A stretch of DNA of 64,000 bases from positions 868,001-932,000 of the forward strand of contig NW_026515445.1 in NCBI RefSeq assembly GCF_014898815.1, given 5' to 3'. This document shows, in pieces, positions 33,801 through 47,400 of the stretch. The stretch is from Panonychus citri. Lineage: Eukaryota; Arthropoda; Arachnida; Trombidiformes; Tetranychidae. The first letter of the stretch is position 1; the number at the start of each line of letters is the position of its first letter. The position numbers and the translations under genes were made by a program. The notes under the pieces were generated by a model. The model did not search any database, had not been told where the DNA came from, and worked only from the letters and a program-made list of their open reading frames with translations.

Positions 33801-35407
33801 ATTGAATATGGTCCCGAAGCCAATCATGCTTATCAAGGTTTGTTTTTATTGTTAATGCTATTAACCTTAATCATTTTGCTCTTGTTTCGTTATTATTATC
33901 ATGATAAATAACACGGATAAAACTAATCTCTTTTTGATGTTGCATTTAAATTGTAGGTTATGAAGGTAATGGTCCTTCAAATGGACCTGTTGGTCAAGTT
34001 GCTGTTGCCCCTGCTCCTCACCATGGTTCAGGTTCTGGTCAACAACAATCGCAACACAATGAAAACTGGCCTTTACCCGCACCCGAAATGCCAAAAATAT
34101 CTCATCTCGATGTAAAGTGCGAGAAAAATTTAATGAAAGTTGCAATTGAATTTGACAAACCTTTCAACGGAATCATCTTCTCAAAGGGTCACTATTCACA
34201 TGGTAATTGTGTCCATCTTCCCGCTGCTTCAGGTCGAAACTCTGTTTACTTTGACATCGGTATAACCACTTGTGGTACAACAGGTAATACACAAAATGGT
34301 CTTTATGGTAATGGTGCTTCTTCCGGAAGTGGTACCTTTTTTGAAAATACAATCGTCATTCAATACGATCCTCAAGTTCAAGAGGTCTGGGATCAGGCCA
34401 GAAAGTTACGTTGTACTTGGCACGATCAATATGAAAAGTCCGTCACATTCCGTCCATTCCCAGTTGACATGTTGGATGTAGTTCGTGCTGATTTCGCTGG
34501 AGACAATGTTGGTTGTTGGATGCAAATTCAAGTCGGAAAAGGACCTTGGGCCTCTGAGGTTGCAGGTATCGTTAAAATTGGTCAAACAATGACCATGGTG
34601 TTGGCCATTAAGGACGAAGAAAACAAATTCGATATGCTTGTTCGTAACTGTATTGCTCACGATGGTAAACGTGCACCAATTGAACTCGTCGATTCTCAAG
34701 GTTGTATCGTCCGACCAAAACTCATGTCCCGATTCACCAAGATCAAGAACTTTGGCTCGTCAGCGACTGTCCTTAGCTACGCTCACTTCCAAGCCTTTAA
34801 ATTCCCTGATTCAATGGAAGTTCACTTCCAATGTACCATTCAAATCTGTAGGCACCAATGTCCAGAACAATGTTCAGCCTCAAGCGGACCACCAGATCAA
34901 CTTCCTGGTTCAGTTGTCAGCTCCTCACTTGGCGGTCCAGCTGAAGGACGCGGTGGTCAACAACAAGAAAACTATGCCTCTGCCAGTTCATATCATGCTA
35001 TTGGTAAACCTCGTGAAGAGCGTGATGTCTCAAGGCGACTCGAGGACATGATCAAAGCGGAATACACCATGGATTCAGCGACTGAAATCGGTTTGAATAA
35101 AATCATTCAAGTTGTTTCTTCCGGTGATCTTGCCTTCAGTTTAGCATCAAATGAATCAGTTCCAGTTCTCGATATTTCCGATCTTCAACCAATCGATCAA
35201 ATTTGCATGTCAACAATATCCTTTGCCACCTCTGTAATCGTCTTAATTGCCATCCTAATCATCTCATGTTTAATCAGTGTTTTCCTTTGTCTCTATCAAC
35301 GGTCAGCTGAAAAATCATCCTCATCATCTAAATTAGCTGAACTTTCAATGCCCTATGAGATCCGAACCTATCCCAGTTCAAAATGTTCAACATTAACTGG
35401 TCGATAA
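30767..35407 (+). CDS. dusky/miniature-type ZP-domain membrane protein
   Basis: Four coding exons join in phase: 30767-30811 (signal exon [15 protein letters not shown]), 32100-32255, 33465-33837 and 33957-35407, about 674 residues. Exons 2 and 3 give an acidic linker and then a Pro/Gly/His-rich region with polyproline runs (residues about 68-240). The ZP domain (about 244-496) starts at LDVKCEKNLMKV. It includes YDPQVQEVWDQARKLRCTWH, GDNVGCWMQIQVGKGPW and FQCTIQICRHQCPEQC, very close to the insect dusky, dusky-like and miniature group. A furin-like REER site follows near residue 545, then a single transmembrane helix (about 613-640) and a short cytosolic tail. Members of this group shape apical extracellular matrix and cuticle in epidermal cells. 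Which paralogue it is cannot be settled here. Confidence 0.92.
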
Positions 35408-38400
35408 TTAAAATCAAAATTAATTGTTATAAATATTATTAAAACAACACCTACATCATCACCATCATCTTCTTCATCTTCATCTTCACCATGATCATCT
35501 CATCTTTAGATAAACTTTTTACAATTGTCTTGGACACAACGACCCACCCACCCACCTAAATTACTCATGAAATATAATTGCGCCGAGGTATTTGAAGGCC
35601 AGATTCATTGGTGCCAATATCGATATCAAAAGAAAAGTAAACCAATAAGAAGAAAAACAGAAAACGCATCATTTCCGTTTCCGTTTTCCATTCTTATTTC
35701 TTTTCTTTTATGATAAGAAAGAGAAAGAAAGAGAGATAAATCAATTACTCTCTTTCATCTCATCTTGATCATATTTTCTCATAAATTCTCATCGTCATCC
35801 TTTAGTCATTTACTATCATCATCATCATCATCAAATATTAAATCATCTTCATCAATCAATTGAATTAAATAGACAATGTTTTCGGTTGGGAAATATCATC
35901 AATATAAATTTTATTGCGAAAATGAATTAAGATTAAGGATAAAGAATCAACAGCGAGTTAATCAATTTGAACGATCATCAGTTAATAATATAAGGAATTA
36001 AACACTGTCAATCAACTCTGATGATTAGAATCAATCAAATCAATCAAATGAAAAATTCAATCATCAACAATTTAGTTTTCAACATCTTTTACTTAATCTA
36101 AATTCAACAACAATTAAACCTAAACATACACAATCAAAAGTAATCAACTTTTTTGTATTCTTAATTAACAGTATGCAACATTTGCAATAAAAACAATTAA
36201 ATAACAATTTGTGGATTAAATGAAATTTATATAAATTAAAGACACAATTTAAAATTAAACAATTTAAATTAACCAAAGTTTCAATTTATTTTCACACCAA
36301 ACAATTAATCAATTATGAAACAATCTAAGATAATAATAACATTGTTTTCTGTTGCTAATTAATTAATTAGCAAATTAACGCTTCCTAAATAACAATGGCT
36401 CAGTAAATTGACCTTAACAATTAAACTTAAATGACCAACAATTAAGATACACTGAAAGAAAAGTTTAATTTGTCTCAATTGAAATTAAATTGAATGTAAA
36501 AGTTTCCGGTTTAATTGTTGTTATTATAACAAAAGTTTCAAGTTTATTAACAACAATCAAAATGGTTTTGTATTTGATTAAATCTAAATCATAATTTAAC
36601 AAAAACAACAAAATTAAGGTTAACACTTTATTTTTAGATTAAGTTAATTGTAATCACAATGTTTATAATCATGATTAGACAATAATTGGGAATAGGTTGA
36701 AGTAACCTGTTGATTTAACAAGTTTATTTACAGTTACAATCAATATGGAATCAGGTAACTTAATTGACTACTGAATTAAATGATAATCATATTATAGCAA
36801 ATGATTGAGATGATGATAAACCGGATTTAGGTCATTTTAGACCCAGAAAAGGCCGATATACTGAACCCGTTCACAACGGAAGACATTAGATATTATCGAA
36901 AGGATTTAAAGTGAGAGATGATCATCTTCATCTTCATCTTCATCTTCATCTTCATCACTTTTATCACTCTCTCATCACGATGATGATAATTGTTATCAAA
37001 TGTAATGTAATGATGATGAGAAGAGCTTGAAGGTAATACAATTTAAGATGAAAATGTTGACGCAAAATTAAATTGTAATTGTAATCAAATTACAAAGTGA
37101 ATTAGTGTGACCTAAATAAGTTAAATAATTAATTGATCAACTGGTTTAATCAATGGATTTTCATTTTAAAGTTAATTATTTACTTGTATTTAGGTTTGAG
37201 AATCAAGATTAACTTTTTATATTCTGTCAACAGTGAATTTGAAATGATATAATTAACTGATATTTTGACAATTTGTATCTCAAAAGATTAGCTTGAGAAT
37301 CAATTTAACAATTAATCTGAGATAATTAACAATTTTCAATGGATCTGATCAACTACCAATTAGTTTATTTCAATTTTTTGATTCAACTGCTGATAGCTAA
37401 TCATGAATACATGTTGTATATTTTAGGTCTAATGGTGAAATAACAGTTTGGATGATTAAATTGATTGTGAATTTAAAACCGATTGGTCTATAATCTTGAT
37501 TATAAACACGGAAGCTTTTTGATTAAATATTTAATAATTTCAATCACAATAATAAACATTAAATGATTAATTACCTTTGAGGGTTCAAGTATTTTAAGGA
37601 GCGGAGACCAGACCTTGACCTCCAATGCACCAAATGAAACAAATCAGCAGAAAACTGTGATTAAAATGATAACCGTAATCAAGAAATTTTAAAATCACAA
37701 TTAAATCAATTGTAATAATCAAAATCGCGCAAAAAAAGTAACCAAAGGTACTTAATTCGTGGATAATCAGTAGAAAGTGATTACAATTAAGCTCGAGTGA
37801 GAAATAAAACAGAAAATGGATTAATTGATGAACCAAGCAATCTGATTAAAATTGACGAAATCAGAGAGATTAATTAATTACGATTAATTAATCAAATATT
37901 ATGGAGAAATTAAGAATTAAACTTTTTCTTTCCTAACTTTATTCTTGGAAAGTTATCTTCAAGTCGCTAATTAGCCATATCTTTAATTATCACCCTCAAT
38001 ACTATAATTGTCACTAGTCTTAGTCGTGATATGAATAAAATGTTATGTAATTAGTTTAATCAAAGTTAATTGCGATTAATTCAACAATCAATGTTTGTGC
38101 TGCTCTCTGACGCTTTAATGGTAAACATGTAAGCAACTTTGCTTCCATCTAGTGGATAGAAAATGATATGACTTTTATTTTCTGTGATTAAATGAATAGT
38201 TAATCAGCAATTAGATGGTTAATTTTATATTTAATTCTTGTTCCTCTCGATGAAACGCTTTGATTAACTTTGAAAATGTCTGAGGTGTCGTCGTTTGACC
38301 TCATCGATTTGGTCAATCTACGAGGATCAACGATAGCAACAAACGATCAAATTGAATTATATTAGTAACGAACGAATCAATCTTAGCAAAGGAAAATTGA

Positions 38401-39394
38401 CCGATCGATCAACTAATGTGACCTTAAAATGGAATATCTGCTGCTAAATGGGCGAAAATCGAGAGAAAAAATACTAGTTTGAATTCTATCAACTGATCGA
38501 GTCGTTTAGTGTCGTCCTTGTGGCCTCCGAATCAACGTGGAGTTTATTTATTATCGTTGGGAGAAAGTGACATTTCTGATAGTTTAGCCTCCAACCGAAG
38601 TGATATAATTATGATTATAAAAGATCTGGATGAACATGAGAAATCAATAATCTTGAGATTGGTCAAGCAATGATGGACATTCAAGGTCGAACCAACAAAA
38701 GGTCGACATGCTTATTAGAAAACGCAACTATTAATATTAATGTGGTGCGAATGACACAAATTGAGCCAATCGATTCACCATTTGACATGATAAAGTCAAA
38801 ATATTGGTCAATCTTTGCCCTTAGTCATGGTCAATGTCTAAATATCAACAAGTTTAAAGGTTAATCGGATTAATACAATTTAACAAAATGATAATACTTA
38901 TGTAATAACTGATTTAATTATTAACTTAATCACTTGAAACTACTCAAGTATCAACTTCATGATGGCAACAATTGGCTTTTTTCAATAGAAACTAAATTAA
39001 ACTTTTCCATTTAATTACTCAAATTACAATTAGAAACTTTGATTGAATGATTTGATTAAACAAAACTATTATTAACTATTATGACTCATGTAATCACAAG
39101 CAATTGTTAAACCAAAATCAATAAACATAAGAACATATAAGTTATCATTTCCGTTTCCGTTTTAACTTGATATCTCAAAGAGTTATAACAATTATTGAGT
39201 AATTTGTGAATTAGGACAAACAAAATTGTATTTCAAATAAAAAGATCAATTCGACTAATTGAAAATAGTAAATATTGAAAAGAATCAATGGAAATTTTAT
39301 TGTTTATGCAATTAAATCACTAATTAGATACAAAGCGGATTAAAACACTGACCCTGCGAGGAATTAACTCCAAGCAATTAAGCAGAAAAACATT
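35408..39394. other. 4-kb spacer between the ZP gene and Wnt1 leader
   Basis: No gene is supported. The first about 800 bp should be ZP 3' UTR (CAATAAAAAC near 36185). The middle is AT-rich. A patch at about 38090-38660 has more CG dinucleotides and fewer A/T runs than its surroundings and could be a regulatory element. The 64-codon frame at 38670-38864 shows no conserved features. Confidence 0.4.
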
Positions 39395-39480
39395 AACAAC
39401 AAATCACGGTCCAAGTTTCGGTTATCCGGCCAGTCCGCTTTTCTCCCGCCCCTTTCTACCTTTCTACCTTTCTCTTTCTT

Positions 39481-39524
<44 letters not shown>

Positions 39525-40116
39525 CTTTCGTTTGCTGATCTTCATCATCTCCATCATCTTCAGCATCTTCTTCCAGTTAAACATTCATTCAAACTCATCT
39601 CCAGTTAAGAATCGTCGTCTCTCGGTGTTGGTTCAATTCCCAATTAAATCAATTTTCTTAATCATCAATGTTATTTTATATTCAATTGTGTAACTGATTA
39701 ACTAACTAACCAACATCCGTATAATCATCAACATCAACATCATTATCATCAATAGCATCACCATCAACAATTGTCATTGTCGTCCTCATCTTTGTCACAA
39801 GTGTCAACACTATTGCTAAACAATAACAAACAAATTGTCAACTCTTGTAACTTTGTGTGTCTCTCAATTATTGATTTAAAATAATCAATTGATTAATATT
39901 TAAATTCACAGGAGAATCAACAATTGTCCGGATAGTTTAGTTTTCCGGATAATTAACTGATTGGTGTCATTAATTGTTTTATCATCAATTGTGATTATTT
40001 AATAGATTAAATATATTTTGTGTGATTAATTATTACGATAACAAATCAAAACCAAAAATGATTCGGATTAATTTACTTGTTATATTCACATTATTACTCT
40101 TGGTAAGTTACAATAA
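39395..40116 (+). repeat. leader/signal-exon block, copy B (Wnt1)
   Basis: Direct repeat of 30088-30825. From about 39530 onward it is essentially identical to copy A through the 5' UTR, ATG, the 15-codon signal exon and the GTAAGT donor; similarity stops a few bases into the intron. Here the exon splices into Wnt1 coding sequence instead of the ZP gene. The promoter-like first 130 bp has diverged a little (CAAGTTTCGGTTATCCGGCC). Confidence 0.92.
39487..39518. repeat. CT dinucleotide tract in Wnt1 leader
   Basis: 16 CT units, the shorter counterpart of the tract at 30183-30230 in the paired block. Confidence 0.85.
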
Positions 40117-41574
40117 TCCAACAATCAATTGACAATCAACAAACAAAAGACAACAATCAATATGAATACGATCACTTTGATTGCAACATTTCATTCAGTC
40201 AGAAATGTTCACCAATTTAATTGTAATTACTAATCAAGATTAACCCATGAAGATTAAAATGTTCATGATGATATTTTGAAAGGGATGAAACAAAATTGAT
40301 CTTTTTCAATCAAATTTCATCATCATCTTAATTATTATCATCTAATTGTCTCTCGTCATCTTTCATCTTTTACCTTCCAAAGGCAACATCAACCCAGTCA
40401 ATATCTAATCGTGAATTAATTGGACTATTTTCCTCATCGTCATCACCATTTAATCACAATTCCGGTTCACCGATCCGTTCATTTCACAAGAAGCAACTTT
40501 CACTAATCAAAGGAGATCGTAAATTGTTGAATGCAATCAAACGAGGATTGCGAATGGCAATCAAAGAGTGTCAACACCAATTCAAGGAAAGACACTGGAA
40601 TTGTCCACTAATTGATTCAGAAGGCAATTGGATATTTGGCAAAATAAGTCGTAAAGGTAAGAGAGGGAACCAAGAGGCTAGAAAATATGGAAAAAGAGAG
40701 AGAAGAAAGAAAAAAGTTCTATCAACAAGTTAATGATTATAATCGTTGATCATAATTGTTATTATTATGGTTTTTTGTTATTATATTAACATGTTATCCT
40801 TTTGTGTGTCTATTAACTCCTTAAGTGTTATCTTTCAGGAGAAAGGTAAGAAAACGTAAGTTCGTAAGCCTATAATTTTCGTCCGCCGTCTTCAAACTAA
40901 TGTCTTCATTAAGAGTCAATATCATCATCATCATTATCATCCTTATCTTCATCATCTCTCGTCTTTTCTTCTCTCTGGGTGGCTTTCCTTAACTCCTCCT
41001 AAGACCATAATACCACACACATGATAACAACACCATGTCTCTGACGATCCACACCTTAACTTATCTTCATCATCTTTTATCATCATTATCATCTTAAGCC
41101 TCTGATGTATGACCCTATAAGTTTATTCCCGCAAGGTAGAGGATGATGATGATCATCATTTCCCTTTCTCTCTCTCTCTCTCTCTCTCTCATTTCTTTCA
41201 TCATCACTATATTATTATTATTATCCTTTAATTATTATTATCATCATATTAATAGTATATTTGGTATATGTTATTGATTTTTGTTGTTTCTTGTTGTTTT
41301 CAAAGGTTGTCGTGAATCGGCCTTTGTTTATGCCATCACTGCAGCGGGTGTCGCTCACGCTGTGGCCTCGGCCTGTGGCGAGGGCACGATACGTAAATGC
41401 TCGTGTAACTATCGACGAGCCCGTTATTCAAACTCGGTGGATATGCAATGGGAAGGCTGTTCCGATAACATTGATTTCGGTTATCGATTTGCAAAAAAGT
41501 TTGTCGATATCGCTGAACGAGGTCGAGATTTAAAGTATCTAATCAATTTACACAACAATGAAGCTGGACGATTG
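40058..41574 (+). CDS. Wnt1: Wnt1/wingless N-terminal half; C-terminal exons not found
   Basis: Three exons join in phase: 40058-40102 (signal exon identical to that of the ZP gene), 40383-40656 and 41306-41574, giving 196 codons with no stop. Exon 2 has the Wnt motif [17 protein letters not shown]. Exon 3 opens with [20 protein letters not shown] and closes with [20 protein letters not shown] and [12 protein letters not shown], best matching Wnt1 (RGCRETAF and GGCSDNI in other animals). A strong donor (GTGAGT) follows at 41575. The CKCHGMSGSC core, whose serine carries the acyl group needed for secretion and Frizzled binding, and the cysteine-rich C-terminus are absent from the next 8.5 kb until the Wnt6 terminal exon. 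The gene is therefore either broken, spliced far away, or shares that exon. Confidence 0.85.
41166..41190. repeat. CT dinucleotide tract in Wnt1 intron 2
   Basis: About 12 CT units inside the intron between Wnt1 exons 2 and 3. Confidence 0.75.
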
Positions 41575-44487
41575 GTGAGTAGATAATTAGAATAATTAAC
41601 TAATCATATTTTGGTTCAAGTTTATTAACCATTAGGCTTACCAATCGTCATGATAATTGTGCTTTCGTTGTACCAATGACCAGTGTCCAGTATTAGTTTG
41701 GTCAATTTTGTTTTTTTTCTGCTCTTCTCTCAAACATTTATTGATATTCACATTGAATAATTTTCTCGGATCATTACAATTTAATTATGATTAACGTTAT
41801 TATTAAATTCACTTTGGTTGTTGTTATGAGTTTTTAACATTAATTGTTAATCATTTACACAATTGGTTGGAAAAAAGTTGGTGAAACTAATCCATTAGTT
41901 AACTAATTAACATTGTTTTGTTATTTTACTTTGCATAATTAACTAATCATTACTAAATGATGATGGTAATGATAATAATCAAGCGCAACAATCAAAAAAT
42001 AACATTGCCAAAAAAAGTTTTAAATGTTTATTAATCATGATTGTTGCAAATAAATTTAATTGCTTTCATAATATTGGCTTACGATTGATTTAATTGTTAT
42101 TAATTGGTTGATTTATCACCCAATTCACAATTTAATTTAACTAAAACTGTAGGCATAATTATCATACTGGTTGAAAGATAATTGACAATTTATGTTACTA
42201 ATTGCTATTGATTATGGTTTAATTGTTGATTATGATTATGATTACTGGTGATAAGGATCATTGACATTGTTATTTACCTTGGTAATTAACTGCCCTTGCT
42301 ACCGGGAATTAAACATTCACTTAAATTAATATTTAACTTGCTAAAGTTCATCATAATTAGTTGATCATAATTAAAAGCTTCCAACTCAATCACATTAATA
42401 AAAACCTCTAATTAGGTTGAAAAGTAACAGTGGCAATGAAGGAAGTTAATATTAACAGATTAGATTAAACTAATACAATCTTTTAATTGTTTCATCGCCA
42501 TTACCATTAAGATATTAATACAATTAACGATTGATAATTAGACATTAATATCAATCTAAATGGTTGATGTGTTAATCAGTACCAAAAGTAATAAGTTAAT
42601 TGAATCAATATTTCAACCAAGTAAACATGAATGGGAACTTTTTTTCTGGATAATTAAGACTCAACAATTAAATTTGAATGAAAAATCATCTCCAATTGTT
42701 TGTAAGTTAAATGTTAATTTTGTATTAATCACAATATAATGGCAACAATACTAATACAATTGTTGATTGTATGTTTACATCCTATTGTTGTTGTTGTTGT
42801 ATTACCTTTATCATTACAGGTAAAGTGTGAAAAATTGAGTTTCTTTGGAGAAGGTAAAAAATTAAATTTAAACTAAATTAACTTTAATTTTGTGTGAATT
42901 ATATTATTCAATCATATTATCATCATCGTAATTATGATGGCAAAACAAAATTAACTTACTTCAACAACAATTTAACAATCTAATGATAAAAGATGAGGTT
43001 TGGATGTGATAATGGGGAGGTAAAGGTAATATTTAGTGTCTTTGATTGTTGGTCAATTGTAGCTATTTGATAGTGGGCGTCATTCAGTTAGAAAGTAATT
43101 GTAATTGTATTAGGTGAGAGATGATGATGAAGATGAAGATGAAGATGATGATGATGATGAGAAAGAGGGTATGATGAAGATGAAAGGGAATGAATAGTTT
43201 TTTGTTGAATGAATATGATTTCTAAAAGGAAACAATTCTTAATGATGGTTTGTTAGCTGTTAATTAAATTGTGTGTTCATCTCATTGCCCAGGTAAATAA
43301 GTTGCACGTTTCAACGTGAAAAACGTTAGCTGAAAAGGCGTGCTGACTGTAGATTCTGAATATGGCCCAAAGAAATGGAGATTAGGGGGAAGAAAAAAGT
43401 TCTAAGTTGTAAAAACTTTTTTTCTTTTCGCAATTTTTAAGGTAAAAAAATCCGATGATAATGTTAACCGAAAAGTTGAAAAGTCTTAATAACTTTTTTT
43501 TTCCTTATGATTTCATTTTAATTGTTGGTTTGTGCTGGTTAATTGTGAAACTATTTAAATTGTAATCATCTTTTTGATTATCTTATTTATATAATCATGA
43601 TGGAAGATGAGAAATATTATTATTAACTTGATTATCTTTTCATCTGGACTATTTAATTAACTTGCCAAGATTTTAATCTATGTTGATTATTCATTAATTA
43701 TCATTGTGTTTTCATCTCAGTTTTGTACTTAATTAACATTAATTAGCAACACAATTGTTTCAATATTTCACTTTCCTGGGTGATAATCACTGTAATTGTA
43801 ATTTAAAACTTGTCTAGTTATTCAATAATAACAATTAGATGATCAATTGATTACCACTGAATCGTTGATCTGATTAATAGATTTTGTTTCTTTGTTTTGT
43901 TTTTTTTTTGCCTTCACTTAACTTGACTTGTGGATTAATGTTGTTTTCATCATCTCTCCATCGCAAACAATTAATCACTTATCAACAATTAACTTATCAA
44001 TGGTAGTTAGGTGGCGCTCGAATTAAAGTTAATTGTGATGGTAACAATTGTAATTATCATCTTCTATCATAATCTAAGGAGAAAGTTCACTCACTCTCAT
44101 CATCATCTCTTTATCATCTATTGATCATCTTTCTCCCATTTCTCCTCTACATCTCCCTCTCTCTAATTCTCACTCATTTGCCTTTTACTTTCCAATCAAC
44201 AATTAACAATTAATTAGCTGAATAATTAATCATCTTATTGACTTTCTAGTAAATCATTTGATTGTGAATGTTTTCTCAACATTTTGACTTGATCACTTTC
44301 TCTGTCAATTATTGATCTCATTTCGTTACCATCAACAATCATCAACAATATTTTCACCGTTACCTTTTATCAACATCAAATTGACAGGATAATCAACACA
44401 TAAACAAATCATCCTCATCATCATCAACAGTCAATCATATTTATGCCTTATTTTGATTTTAATTGTGATCGTGATCCGTTGTGATCA
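41575..44487 (+). other. gene-free interval between Wnt1 exon 3 and Wnt6 exon 1
   Basis: I looked in every frame for a Wnt C-terminal exon (CKCHG, CCGRG, WCC motifs) and found none. The interval is AT-rich. A less AT-biased patch at 43260-43400 has no open frame. From about 44030 on, CATC/CTCT-rich sequence is probably the Wnt6 promoter and leader. Confidence 0.5.
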
Positions 44488-47400
44488 ATGGAACTGATTA
44501 AGTTACTCGTGATAATATTTATATTAATATCGATCATCGATTGTCGTTATAGTGATTCTATTTGGGGGTAAGTTAAATCACCAACAATTTAGACAAAAGT
44601 GAAACCTAATTGACGAGTATTGGTATCGATCTCTCTCTCTCTCTCATTTAAGATCCTTAATCCTCCCTTTTACCACCAACACATCAACACCATCATCTCC
44701 CCACCAGAACTAACCCCTTACCACCCACCTTTTCCTTTCTTCTTTCTCATCTTCATCTTCCACCTTCTCCTCCTCTTTCTCTCTCAACTGAAATGATGAT
44801 TGTCCAACGAGCATTTTTATCATCCTCATCTTCCTCCTCCTCCTTCAAGTTAATCCTGTGTTACGCATCAACCTGAGATTATCACTCATTTGATTATCAT
44901 TTGTGAATATAACAGTTTGCATATCACATTTTTGTAACATGTTTAACCCACAAACAGACACAAAAGGGGGTTTTCTGATGTCCAGTGAGATCGCCGATTC
45001 CTCTATTATCATCATCATTATTATCATGTATTATTAACATAAGAAAACTACAAAGGAAGATGATTAGTTACACTTGAATGAAGATACACAGGTAAAGAGA
45101 GAGAGAGAGAAAAGGAAGATTAAGATGAAGATGCCCTTTATCATCTTCTTCTTGTTACCTTTTTGTTTTCTCCTTTCTTTTCCTATTATATTGTTGTCGA
45201 TATTTTTGGAAACATTTTCATCGTCATCATCATCATCATCATAAGAAGATGAAGATGAGAAACAAAATAATCATAAAGGATTGTGATAGCTCAATTACCT
45301 GAGTGGCTTTTTTTACCTGAGTTTACAATTAGATTCAATGGTTTAACACAAACAAAGCGAATCAATATAAATCATCAGTAACTTTAGTCCAGTTTCTCAC
45401 TTGTTGGTCAGTCATTGTATTCAATTTACATTAACCAAATGATCATTATTGTTGTAACAATTTAGAAAATTTCTTCTTCCCATTGTTTAATCAACGGTTG
45501 GAGGAAACTAAAATTTTCAACATTAAATTGTTTCAATAAGTAAATATCATTATCATTAAAGTTATTGATTCACTGATTCGTTTCACTTACTGGACATAAC
45601 ATCATAATGAGAGTCTGTTGGTCAACGTTAGCCTAAGGTGTGTGTGTATGTGTATGTGCATCATTTAGACTAATCATAATTGTCTGTTTGTCCAAATTAA
45701 TTGTTATAATAATACTAACCAGGTATTCATGTTTGATTAGAAATATTTTCACCTGAAAGAAGAGGAAATAATTGAAATACTTTTTACCCGCCGGTGTAAA
45801 AAACGAGCAAAGTTTTATAACTTTTTCCAGTTTCATGTCCACTGTTGAGTGAGAAATTGAATGTCAATGATTCGTAATGACATAGTTAACAATCAAATTA
45901 TACTCCAAGTAACGATTTGAATATAATGATGATAAATCTTGTCAGAGAATCGTAATGAACGATTACTGTTGATGATATTTTGATGTTCATATTGATATGC
46001 TTGTCCATCAAGGTAAAGGTAAAAACGAACGAGAAACAAAAAAACTGACCAATCAATCATAAATCATTGTAAATCTATTGATACATTGAATGAGAGATGG
46101 TCAGTCTAATGATAATGTTACTATGGTCAATCAACGAATTGCGTGATTCGAGTTGATATCACGCGAGAGAGAGAGAGGAAACTTTTGTTATTCCATTCGC
46201 AATTTAAGTTGACTATCTGATTGTAAATTAATTGCAATTCATTTAAAATTAAAATTAATCAACTTTCGTATTAGAATTTGTTTTTAAGAGAGAGAAAAAT
46301 TTTCGGTCAAATTAACTATTGCAACTCTTGATTTCATTCAATTAACGAATTGCAATTAGCAACAATCAACAACAACCAATGAACAAAAAGTTACAAGATA
46401 CTTTTACAATCTAATATTTCACTATTTGTTTCCGGTTTCCGTTTGTTTGTTTTGTTAGATTATAAATTTCAATGGAAATGCTAATGATCATTTCTTAAAT
46501 AATAATTAACTAAATCTATTAATTGCTATTGAAACAATGGGAACAATTAACTATTAATGGCGCCAACTCTTTTCTCTATCTGTTAATCAATCAATCAATC
46601 AACCATCTTATTGATTAATCAAGTTAATCATCAACTTGCTAATGAAGGTAAATTGTCAAATAGTTTCATCTTTATATCAAATTGATTGTGATTATTGTTT
46701 AGTTAATTGTTTTAAATTTAGATTATTTTGTTACTGTGTTTGTCACAATTGTCTTTTAGTGGCCAATTGTGATTCTCAATACTTGGAGACTTTTGATCAT
46801 GATTATCATTGACTCTCCATTATAACAATTAACTTAATTGTCGATGTCATCATTTTGTTCATCTTTTACCTTTTCTATTAATTTAGTTTTCATCACTTTC
46901 TGTTGTTTTAATTGTGTGACTTTAAGTGGTGCTTGTAATTGATGAATTCCGAGGACAATAGATTGATAACATTTATGATAACTGATTGTTGTTTCTTGAT
47001 TGATTAATTAATTATCATCGTAACAATAATAGTAATCAACTATTGTAATAAACTGTTTCCATAAACTGTTGTTTTCCTTATCATTAATCATTTACAATAT
47101 ATTGTTTTGTTTCATGTTCATTTCTAATTGTTACAAATCTTTATTAATCCTGATTAGTGATTAAAATCTTGTCGCTAATCAAGAAACAAAAATTAAATCA
47201 ATCAAAAGCTTAATTCATTTCTCATATTATTATTATTGATTATTGATTATTGATCATTGATCATCTTTCCTGATAAAAGTGATGAGTTGATCATGTTAAT
47301 TAACACGAAAACCCTTTAATCACTTAACCATAATAGTTAATCATTTAAAATTAACTGTGAACAAGTAATCATTACGATTGAAAATTAGTAACAATCAAGA

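Noticed and set aside
38670..38864. 64-codon frame upstream of the Wnt1 leader
   Set aside because: No recognisable motif, no splice context and length within chance expectation.
42820..42853. Possible 34-nt exon after Wnt1 exon 3, flanked by AG and GT
   Set aside because: It reads open in phase (VKCEKLSFFGE) but has no Wnt similarity. Its boundary CAG/GTAAAGT looks equally like a donor, and reading through reaches a stop after seven more codons.
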